Positions 15,259 through 22,667 of a DNA stretch of 64,000 nt are shown here, piece after piece. Position 1 is the stretch's first letter. Each line of letters starts with the position of its first letter. The notes below the pieces were generated by a model. The model was not told where the DNA came from and did not search any database. It saw only the letters and a program-made list of their open reading frames with translations. The DNA is from Verrucomicrobiaceae bacterium (GTDB lineage: Bacteria; Verrucomicrobiota; Verrucomicrobiia; Verrucomicrobiales; Verrucomicrobiaceae), in assembly GCA_016713245.1 (NCBI GenBank), contig JADJPM010000001.1:1488001-1552000 (forward strand), read 5' to 3'. A program made the translations under genes and the position numbers.

Positions 15259-16992
15259 TTAGTCGTGTTTGTTGAGGCCTTGCTCGGCACGCTTGTAGGC
15301 ACGGCTGCGGGAGGTGATGAGGGCGAAAAAGACGAAAATAGCCGCCGCCATGACGACGCTAAGCTGCGCGGGCAGGCTTGGCTTGGCGCTGATGAGGTCG
15401 GTGACGTAGGCGGAGACTTCACCCGCTTTGAAAGTGGTGAGATCAAAGCCGAAAATCTCCTTCAAGAGCCACATGGCAAAGATGAGCAGCAGAAAGCCGG
15501 GGCAGATCCATTTGATGATCGGCCGGAAGATGGCGGGCACCCGGATGGAAGCGCCTTGATGCAATTCAGCAAACCCTCGATCAATCCCCCAGTGCCAGCC
15601 GAAGACGATGATCTGAACGGTGGCGAGCACGAAGATGAGCAGCGTGCCGATCCAGAAGTCCAGCGTGTCGAGCGCCTTCAGGCCTTCGGTGAAATACACC
15701 ACGAGACCGGTGCCAAAGGTGGTGAGCAGACCCAGCAGCGCCACGGAGACCTTCCGGCCGACGTTGAGGGACTCTTCGAGGAAGGCGATGCCGGGCTGGA
15801 GCATCGAGATGGAACTCGTGATGGCCGCGAGGAAGAGCATGAAGAAGAACGCGCCGCCAAAGAAGGCCCCAAACGGCATCTTCGCGAAGACGAGCGGCAA
15901 AACGGTGAACCCGAGACCAAACGTGCCCTGCCCAGCCACCGAGGCGAGGCCGAGGAAGGTGACCGCCGCCGGCACGGTGATGAGACCGCCGAGCGCCACC
16001 TCGCAAAACTCATTCGCGCTGCTGGCTGTGAGGCCGCTGAGCACCACGTCGTCCTGCTTTTTCAAGTAGCTGGCATACACGATGATGACGCCAAAGCCGA
16101 CCGAGAGGCTGAAGAAGATCTGACCTGCCGCCGCGAGCCAGAGCGCGGGATTCGCCAACTGCCGCCACGGCGAGATGGTCTGGATTTTGAGTGCTCCAGC
16201 ACTCGCTGCGACCTCTTTCTCCGCTTCCGCGATGGCCGCCGCGCCCACGACATCACGCGGCTTGATGGTGGAATCCGCTGCGGTGGCCACGACCTGCACC
16301 TTGCCGGGGTTCCACATGTAGCCGAGGCCGTTGTACACGTTGTCATGCGGTTTGGAGGCATCCGGCGTGCCCAGCGTCATCACGCGACCGAGGATGACGA
16401 GTGCTAGCACGATGAGCGCGGGCATGCCGTAGTTGCACATCTTCTCGATCCCGCCGGAGAGCCCTCGGTAGATGAGATAGAAATTGATGACAAACACCAC
16501 CATCAGCCACGGCAGCGCGGAATCCCACGAAAAGGCCAGCGAGCTCCCGTCACCACCCTGGCCGCTCATCGTTTTAAACATCGCCACGGTTTCCTCGGCA
16601 CTGGTGAGATGCACCTGTCCGGTCCAGAACTTCACCGCGTAGCCGAGGCACCACGACTCGATGAAGACGTAATACATGTAGATCACCACCGGCACGATGA
16701 CGCCGATGATGCCGATGTACTTGGCCCAAGGCTTTTGCAGGATGGCTGCAAAAGCACCGGGACAGGAATTGTAGCCTTTGCTACCCGCGTAGCGCCCCAT
16801 CGCCCATTCTGCCCAGCCGATCGGCAGGCCGATGATCAGGAAACTGATGGCGTAGGCCAGCATGAAGGCTCCACCGCCGTATTGCGCCGCCAGCCCCGGA
16901 AAGCGTAGAAAGTTCCCCAGCCCCACCGCGCTGCCCGCGACGGCCATGATGACTCCCAGACGTGATCCCCAAGCTTCTTTTTGTTGTGACAT
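15259..16992 (-). CDS. Sodium-dependent NSS/SNF-family transporter
   Basis: A 577-residue inner-membrane sodium symporter of the neurotransmitter:sodium symporter family. The first helix carries the unwound substrate/sodium motif GSAVGLGNFLRFP. About eleven to twelve further hydrophobic segments follow, for example YIGIIGVIVPVVIYMYYVF. Bacterial members import amino acids (LeuT, TnaT, MhsT, MetP). A loop of about 75 residues near 220-290 is longer than in LeuT. The small MetS-like gene immediately downstream makes a methionine or alanine-type substrate plausible, but this is an inference. Confidence 0.92.
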   Translation of the reverse strand: MSQQKEAWGSRLGVIMAVAGSAVGLGNFLRFPGLAAQYGGGAFMLAYAISFLIIGLPIGWAEWAMGRYAGSKGYNSCPGAFAAILQKPWAKYIGIIGVIVPVVIYMYYVFIESWCLGYAVKFWTGQVHLTSAEETVAMFKTMSGQGGDGSSLAFSWDSALPWLMVVFVINFYLIYRGLSGGIEKMCNYGMPALIVLALVILGRVMTLGTPDASKPHDNVYNGLGYMWNPGKVQVVATAADSTIKPRDVVGAAAIAEAEKEVAASAGALKIQTISPWRQLANPALWLAAAGQIFFSLSVGFGVIIVYASYLKKQDDVVLSGLTASSANEFCEVALGGLITVPAAVTFLGLASVAGQGTFGLGFTVLPLVFAKMPFGAFFGGAFFFMLFLAAITSSISMLQPGIAFLEESLNVGRKVSVALLGLLTTFGTGLVVYFTEGLKALDTLDFWIGTLLIFVLATVQIIVFGWHWGIDRGFAELHQGASIRVPAIFRPIIKWICPGFLLLIFAMWLLKEIFGFDLTTFKAGEVSAYVTDLISAKPSLPAQLSVVMAAAIFVFFALITSRSRAYKRAEQGLNKHD

Positions 16993-17094
16993 AATTTCAA
17001 AAAGCTAGCCGACGCAGCCTTCATGCCGCAAGCAGCAATTAAAATCAGCCGCAACTTGCCCGAGTCTTCATCGTTAAAGCCGCCCACCACCCCC

Positions 17095-19173
17095 ATGAAG
17101 ACGCGCCTTTTTCCTCTCCTCGCCTGCGTTTTGCTCACCCCAAGCCTACAGGCTGAAGGTGAAGCTTACCGAACTTGGACCGATGCGCAGGGGCGCAAAC
17201 TGGAGGCGACCTTCCGCGGCATCGAAAACGGCCAAGTCTTCCTCCAAGTGCGAAACGGCTATGTCTATCGCCTGCCGCTCGACAAGCTCAGCCCAGTGGA
17301 TCAGCAGGCGGCGAAGACGTTGAAGCCCGAAGGCCTTGGCATCCCGGCGGACCCAAATCTCGCCCAGGCGGCCGCTCGCATCGACATGCTCGTCGATGGC
17401 GGTCTGGCCAAGGCCGGGCAGAAACCGAATCCGCTGGCCTCCGATGAGCAATTCGTGCGCCGCGTGTATCTCGACATCGCCGGGCGCATTCCCACGCGGG
17501 AAGAGGCGCTGGAATTCATCAACGACACCAGCGTTTCGAAGCGGGCCAAGGTCATCGACAAGCTCCTCAACTCCGATGGCTACCGCAGTCATCTCTTCAA
17601 CTACCTCGCCGACATGCTCCGCGTGGCCGATGTGGCTCAAAAGGCCCGCTTTTATACCTACCAGGATTGGTTGAAGAGCCAGATCGCCGACAACGTGCCG
17701 TGGAACCAGATGGTCTTCGCGATGATGACCGCCGATGGCAAGCTGCTCGACCAGGGAGCCACCGGTTACCTCCTTCGCGATGCTGGCATGCGGCTCGATA
17801 ACCTCTCGCTCACGCTCAGCACCTTCCTCGGCGCGAATGTTTCCTGCGCCCAGTGCCATGACCACCCCTTCGCCGATTGGACGCAGCGTCAGTTCTACGA
17901 GATGGCGGCCTTCTTCGGTGCCACCGAGACCTTCGGCACGCGTGGCAATGCGGGCTACAACGGCAAACAAATGCGTCAGGCACTGGCCTCGCTGGATGAC
18001 CGCCGCCTTCAGCAGCAGGCCAAGAACATCCTCCGCGTCAATGCGATGGCCGTGGAGGACAGTACGGAGAACGATCTGAAGCTGCCGGATGATTACAAAT
18101 ACGACGACGGCAAGCCAGGCGATCCTGTGAAGCCCAAGCTCGTCACCTGGGCCGATGACAAGACCAAGAAAGCCTACCAAAACGTCCAGACGAAGAACGA
18201 GGAGGACCTCCGCACGCAGTTCGCCAAGTGGATGACCTCGCCGGATCATCCACGCTTTGCCATGACCATCGCCAACCGCATGTGGAAACGCGTTTTCGGC
18301 GTGGGCATCAAAGAACCCGTCACCGATCTCGATGACCCCGAGGCCAGCGTGAATCCGGCGCTGCTCCATCATCTGGCCGCCGAGATGGTGCGTGTGAAAT
18401 TTGATTTGAAGCAGTTCAACCGTCTCCTTTGCAACACGCAGGCCTATCAACGCGAGGCCACCAGCCACGAGATGGCCGATGGCGGTCCCTATCTCTTTCC
18501 TGGCCCCGTCTTGCGCCGCATGAGCGCCGAGCAGGCCTGGGACTCCTGCGCCACACTCGTCGTCGGCAAGGAGGTGGATCGCTTCCACGCCCACCGCGGT
18601 GCCAAGTATGCCGAGGTGATGAAGGTGAATCTCGGCGAGGGCATGACGCCCGAATCCCTCAAGGCCGACATCGAAAAAGCCGCTGGCGGCATGCGCCAAT
18701 ACGGCGGTGCCAAGCCGAACGCGAAGAACCGCAAAAAGAAGCAGATGCAGCCCGCTGGTGATGGCGACGACAGCGTCGAGATCACCCCGCCCGTGCGAAA
18801 CGGCCTCGTGCTCGCCCGTGCCTCCGAGCTGCCGCAGCCGGAGAAGGATCAGCACTTCCTCCGCATGTTCGGCCAGAGCGATCGCCAGATCGCCGATAGT
18901 AGCAGCGATGAAGGCAGCATCCCGCAGGTGCTCATGCTCATGAATGGCGAGGCACAGAAAGTCATCGGCCAGGAGGATTCCCTGGTCATCCAGACCGCCA
19001 CCGGCCAAAAATCCCCCGAGCAGCAGGTCGAAAGCCTTTACCTCAGTTTCTTCAGCCGCAAACCCAAGCCCGAGGAACTCGCCGATGCCGTCGCCGCCCT
19101 GGGCAACGGCCTCACCACGCGTGACCTGAGCTGGGTGCTGTTCAACACGCGGGAGTTTGTCTTTGTGGAGTAA
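17095..19173 (+). CDS. Secreted DUF1549/DUF1553 cytochrome-like protein
   Basis: A 692-residue protein with signal peptide MKTRLFPLLACVLLTPSLQA. It has an SHD1-like domain at about 22-78 (RTWTDAQGRKLEATFRGIEN), then DUF1549 (PSCyt2) with the haem-type motif CAQCH at 251-255, and the C-terminal DUF1553 (PSD1) domain (about 390-690). This architecture is almost confined to Planctomycetes and Verrucomicrobia. The proteins are usually encoded beside a DUF1501 protein, as here (19353), and probably act together outside the cytosol in breakdown of complex sugars. A Lys-rich insert near residue 545 (NRKKKQ) precedes the last domain. Confidence 0.93.
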   Translation: MKTRLFPLLACVLLTPSLQAEGEAYRTWTDAQGRKLEATFRGIENGQVFLQVRNGYVYRLPLDKLSPVDQQAAKTLKPEGLGIPADPNLAQAAARIDMLVDGGLAKAGQKPNPLASDEQFVRRVYLDIAGRIPTREEALEFINDTSVSKRAKVIDKLLNSDGYRSHLFNYLADMLRVADVAQKARFYTYQDWLKSQIADNVPWNQMVFAMMTADGKLLDQGATGYLLRDAGMRLDNLSLTLSTFLGANVSCAQCHDHPFADWTQRQFYEMAAFFGATETFGTRGNAGYNGKQMRQALASLDDRRLQQQAKNILRVNAMAVEDSTENDLKLPDDYKYDDGKPGDPVKPKLVTWADDKTKKAYQNVQTKNEEDLRTQFAKWMTSPDHPRFAMTIANRMWKRVFGVGIKEPVTDLDDPEASVNPALLHHLAAEMVRVKFDLKQFNRLLCNTQAYQREATSHEMADGGPYLFPGPVLRRMSAEQAWDSCATLVVGKEVDRFHAHRGAKYAEVMKVNLGEGMTPESLKADIEKAAGGMRQYGGAKPNAKNRKKKQMQPAGDGDDSVEITPPVRNGLVLARASELPQPEKDQHFLRMFGQSDRQIADSSSDEGSIPQVLMLMNGEAQKVIGQEDSLVIQTATGQKSPEQQVESLYLSFFSRKPKPEELADAVAALGNGLTTRDLSWVLFNTREFVFVE

Positions 19174-19217
19174 AGCGCACTCAAACGACCCATGATCACG
19201 ACCCACCTAGCAGCGAG

Positions 19218-19307
19218 GAAAGTGGCACAGGTTTTCAACCTGTGTGCCTTGGCTGCCAGGAGGACCACATCGCCCTTCTGAACAGGTTGAAAACCTGTTC
19301 CACTTTC
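19218..19307. repeat. Dispersed palindromic repeat, family 2
   Basis: Two 27-base arms (19218-19244 and 19281-19307) are inverted copies with two mismatches, separated by 36 bases. Each arm is itself a palindrome built on ACAGGTTTTCAACCTGT. It lies between the DUF1549 and DUF1501 genes, so it could fold in their joint transcript. Confidence 0.85.
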
Positions 19308-19352
19308 TTTCTGACCTCGGCACGACCACCCCCAATTCAACTCAGCTCCGCC

Positions 19353-20618
19353 ATGAAACTCCAAAACCAACTCGATCCGCTCTCCCGCCGCTCATTCTGC
19401 GAAAAGTGGGCCAAAGCATCCCTCGGCGTCACGGTGCTGCATGGCCTCGGCGGCAGAACCTTTGCGGCAGATGGCCCAGGCTTCGGCAAAGCCAAGAACA
19501 TCATCTTCCTTCAAATGATCGGCGGCATGTCGCACATCGACACGCTCGATCCGAAGGAAGGCGACACCCAGGGGCCGGTGAAGCCGGTTTCGACGAAAGC
19601 GGGTTTCCAGCTTGGCGGCACGATGCAAAACCTCGCCAAGCAGGCCGATAAGATTTCCATCATCCGCAGCATGACCTCGAAGACCGGCGTGCATGCCAGC
19701 GGGCAGTATCTGATTCGCAGCGGCTATGAGCAGCGTGGCACCATCCAGCATCCGAACATCGGTGCTTGGGCACAGAACTTCCTCGGAGCCAGTCACAAGA
19801 CCCTTCCCTCCAGTGTGTGCGTGAACCGTCAGCCGAATGCCGGCAACGGCTTCTTCCCCGCCAGCTACTCGCCACTGCCCATCCTCGATCCTGAGGCCGG
19901 TTTGCAGTATTCGCAGAGCGATGCGGGTGCCGATGTGATGCAGAAGCGCCTCGCCATGCTCGACAAGCTCGACGCCGGTTTCCGTGAGCGCTTTCAAACC
20001 GCTGGCGTGAAGAGCTACACCGAGTTCTACGAGAAAACAGTCTCCATCATGTCCAGCACGGACCTCGAAGCCTTCCGCCTCGATGACGAACCTTCCGAGC
20101 TGAGAGCGAAATATGGCGACAACAAATTCGGCCAAGGCTGCCTGCTTGCCCGTCGCCTCGTGGAAAAAGGCATCCGCTACATCGAAGTGGCCAAAGGCGG
20201 CTGGGACATGCACAACAACATCGAGGAAGGCCTCGAAGAACACGGCGCGGAACTCGATGTAGCTCTTTCCGCCCTCCTCGAAGACCTCTCCCAGCGTGGC
20301 CTCCTCGCCACCACGCTCGTCGTGCTCTGTTCCGAGTTCGGCCGCGGCCCCAAGATCAATGGCAATGCCGGCCGCGATCATCATCCGAAGGTCTTCTCCA
20401 CCCTGCTCGCCGGTGGTGGCGTGAAAGGCGGCTACGTCCATGGCTCCAGCGATAAGGAAGGCAATTCCGTGGCCGACAAACAGACCAGCGCTCAGGATTT
20501 CCTCAGCACCATCGGCTGGAGCCTCGGCCTGCCCGTCGATGAAGTCGTCATGTCCCCCACCAACCGCCCCTTCACCGTCGGCGACAAAGGCAAGCCGGTG
20601 ATGGACGTGTTTGCCTAG
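19353..20618 (+). CDS. DUF1501 Tat-exported protein
   Basis: A 421-residue protein with a twin-arginine leader (SRRSFCEKWAKASLG) and the DUF1501 fold, a relative of the alkaline phosphatase/sulfatase clan. Motifs include IFLQMIGGMSHIDTLDP, KGGWDMHNN, SEFGRGP and GRDHHP, which carry likely metal ligands. It forms a pair with the preceding DUF1549/DUF1553 gene, the constant arrangement in this phylum. The substrate is unknown. The start at 19353 is set by the short distance to the Tat motif. Confidence 0.93.
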   Translation: MKLQNQLDPLSRRSFCEKWAKASLGVTVLHGLGGRTFAADGPGFGKAKNIIFLQMIGGMSHIDTLDPKEGDTQGPVKPVSTKAGFQLGGTMQNLAKQADKISIIRSMTSKTGVHASGQYLIRSGYEQRGTIQHPNIGAWAQNFLGASHKTLPSSVCVNRQPNAGNGFFPASYSPLPILDPEAGLQYSQSDAGADVMQKRLAMLDKLDAGFRERFQTAGVKSYTEFYEKTVSIMSSTDLEAFRLDDEPSELRAKYGDNKFGQGCLLARRLVEKGIRYIEVAKGGWDMHNNIEEGLEEHGAELDVALSALLEDLSQRGLLATTLVVLCSEFGRGPKINGNAGRDHHPKVFSTLLAGGGVKGGYVHGSSDKEGNSVADKQTSAQDFLSTIGWSLGLPVDEVVMSPTNRPFTVGDKGKPVMDVFA

Positions 20619-20651
20619 GCGAGGCCGCGAAAAAGGCGTTAGCACCGTTGC

Positions 20652-20670
20652 CATCTTGCTCCGCAAGATG
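20652..20670. terminator. Hairpin between convergent genes
   Basis: CATCTTGC (20652-20659) and GCAAGATG (20663-20670) form an eight-pair stem with a three-base loop in the gap between two convergent genes. It may end transcription from either side. No long T-run follows. Confidence 0.45.
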
Positions 20671-20691
20671 AGCTGACCGCGTCCGACTGCT

Positions 20692-22299
20692 TCAGGCGCT
20701 GCCCTCCGTTCGCCGCACCTTCCGCCCGTTCAAAAGCGCCCCGATCCAGGTGTAGCGCACGAGATACTCGTAGCTCACCAGCAGCACCGCGAACACACCG
20801 CCGCATAGGAAGCAAAACTTCACGCCGGAGGGCAGAGCCCAGTCACGCACCCAAACTTGCGCCGCGAGCACCAGCGGCAGATGCGCCAGATACATCCAGT
20901 AGGACGCATCGGACAGATAGCGGATCCATCCACGCTCCTGCGCCACGAAACGACGAAACAAGCCCATCATCGCCGCGCTCATCATCCAGACGTAGATCAC
21001 CTGGAGCAAGACGGCGATGGAGTGCAGCTTGCTGCCACCGTGGGTCGCGGCAAATCCGATGGGATACACGAGGAGCAGCGCTAAAGGCAGCGTCACCGGC
21101 CATCGGCGACCGAGCGAACCCTTTTGATCCTCGCTGTCGAAGTACACCGCCCCGAAACCAAAAAACACCGCGTAGTAAATCAGCAGCGGCAATGGCGGCA
21201 GCAGGCTCGACGAAGTCTCCGGGCCGAAAACGGGCACGGAGCGCCCCATGAACCAAGCGGGCACGAAAGTCACCGGCACCAGCCACAGATACCGCCACCA
21301 CGACGTCACCCAGCGTCGCGGTTTGGGACGCCAGCCGACTCGTTTCGCGATCCAGGCGCAGATCGCGAATCCGGCCACCATCCAGCACAGGAACCACAGA
21401 AACCAAAGATGGCTGAAAAGAGGAAATCGCGTCAAAAACAGCCACACACCCAGCAGAGGCCTCTTCTTCACTTCACTTGGCTCGCCGCCCAGCAGCGCCC
21501 GCACCTCCTCGCGGTTCTTGGCGAGTGTTTCCTCTTCCACGGTGATCTTCAGCGCCTGCGTGATGAAGCGTGTGATGCTCTCATCGGCCTCGGTGGCATC
21601 GAGCGGCGTCTCGCCGCGTTCGTTCTTCGCCGAGGCATCCGCTCCTGCCGTCAAGAGCAGGCTCACGATCTTCACCCGACCGAGAAAAGCCGCCGAATGC
21701 AGCGCGGTGCCGCCATCACGGTTCGGGTGGTTCACCTTCGCACCGCGATCCAGCAGCAGCTCGACGACGTTTTCATGCCCGAAGAGCGCCGCGTAGCTTA
21801 GCGGCGTGATGCCCAGCGTGGGATCAGCGGCATTCACATCGGCGTTTCCTGCGTCGATGAAGCCTGCCGCTTCTTTGTGATCGCCGATGGTGCAGGCTTT
21901 CCAGATCGTCATCCGGCCTTGCGAGGCCTTTTTCATCCCAGACGCCGCCGCGAAGCCGCCGATGACATGCATCAGCGGCACCAGCGTGATCGTGCCGAGC
22001 ACCAGCGGCAGAAAGACGCGCTTGAAGCGATGCTTCACCAGCGCTCGCAGCCCATATCGCCGCCAGAGCATCGCCGTAAAGAAGCCACTCAGCACAAAGA
22101 ACAGCGGCATGCGAAAGCCATGCACCGCGCTGATGAGCACATGAAACACCCCGCTCGTCCGTTCATCCTGCACCATCCACGGCCCGCCGGAGAAGGACAG
22201 CGCCACATGCAGCACGATCCCCAGCAGCATCGCAAACGCCCGCAAAGCATCCAGATCATGTCGGCGGTCAGAGGCGGGGCGGGTTTCCATGCGAGGCAT
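20692..22299 (-). CDS. Acyltransferase-3 family membrane protein with inserted ankyrin repeats
   Basis: A 535-residue protein. The first part (LDALRAFAMLLGIVLHVALS and MPLFFVLSGFFTAMLWRR) matches the start of acyltransferase-3/OpgC-type membrane acyltransferases. At about residues 140-260 three ankyrin repeats are inserted (TPLSYAALFGHENVVELLLD, TALHSAAFLGRVKIVSLLLT, and a degenerate third). The membrane part then resumes (HLWFLWFLCWMVAGF) with seven or so further helices. Acyltransferase-3 enzymes modify surface glycans; the ankyrin block would sit in a loop and may bind a protein. Start chosen at 22299 (MPRMETRP); 22290 is equally possible. Confidence 0.88.
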   Translation of the reverse strand: MPRMETRPASDRRHDLDALRAFAMLLGIVLHVALSFSGGPWMVQDERTSGVFHVLISAVHGFRMPLFFVLSGFFTAMLWRRYGLRALVKHRFKRVFLPLVLGTITLVPLMHVIGGFAAASGMKKASQGRMTIWKACTIGDHKEAAGFIDAGNADVNAADPTLGITPLSYAALFGHENVVELLLDRGAKVNHPNRDGGTALHSAAFLGRVKIVSLLLTAGADASAKNERGETPLDATEADESITRFITQALKITVEEETLAKNREEVRALLGGEPSEVKKRPLLGVWLFLTRFPLFSHLWFLWFLCWMVAGFAICAWIAKRVGWRPKPRRWVTSWWRYLWLVPVTFVPAWFMGRSVPVFGPETSSSLLPPLPLLIYYAVFFGFGAVYFDSEDQKGSLGRRWPVTLPLALLLVYPIGFAATHGGSKLHSIAVLLQVIYVWMMSAAMMGLFRRFVAQERGWIRYLSDASYWMYLAHLPLVLAAQVWVRDWALPSGVKFCFLCGGVFAVLLVSYEYLVRYTWIGALLNGRKVRRTEGSA

Positions 22300-22417
22300 C
22301 GTAAACGGATGCTCGTGGAGATGGTTGCGCAATTCGTGACTCAAGTGCCGCGGGCTGCTCATTGGGCAGCCTAGGGAGTGAGCGGCCTAAACTCATTGCG
22401 TTAAGCAGTCTTTTGGC

Positions 22418-22610
22418 GCGGCAGCGTCGTGGAGTGCGGTGGCAAGCCTTGGCGCGACACCGCCGTCGCAAGCCGGACAGCAGCCAAAGGCCAAAGAGCA
22501 CTTTTGCCGCGCTCGACAGCGGTGTCGCCGATGCAAGGTGCCCCTTGCATCTCTGTCACCGCACTCCACGACGCTGCCGCGAGGATCGGTGCCGTTTTTA
22601 CTTAACGGCA
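22418..22610. repeat. MITE-like structured repeat, family 3, copy 1
   Basis: Perfect 24-base inverted ends at 22418-22441 and 22557-22580 enclose an inner pair (GCGACACCGC and GCGGTGTCGC) and a small hairpin on GATGCAAGG/CCTTGCATC. A further hairpin on GCCGTT/AACGGC follows at about 22591-22609. The whole is noncoding. A second copy with the same layout is at 48461-48656. It fills the 300-base gap upstream of the propeller-cytochrome gene. Confidence 0.85.
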
Positions 22611-22667
22611 TTGGGCCAAATCCAGCGTCTCCGCATAGTTCCCGGCATCTCGGCCCGTATCACCCTC

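Noticed and set aside
17146..19206. Long minus-strand frame opposite the DUF1549 gene
   Set aside because: Shadow of a clear plus-strand gene; composition is typical of antisense translation and no start context or motif supports it.
22362..22667. Extending the first propeller-cytochrome gene upstream to the far end of its open frame
   Set aside because: That region is the structured family 3 repeat. The signal peptide begins at 22668, so the upstream codons are not part of the protein.
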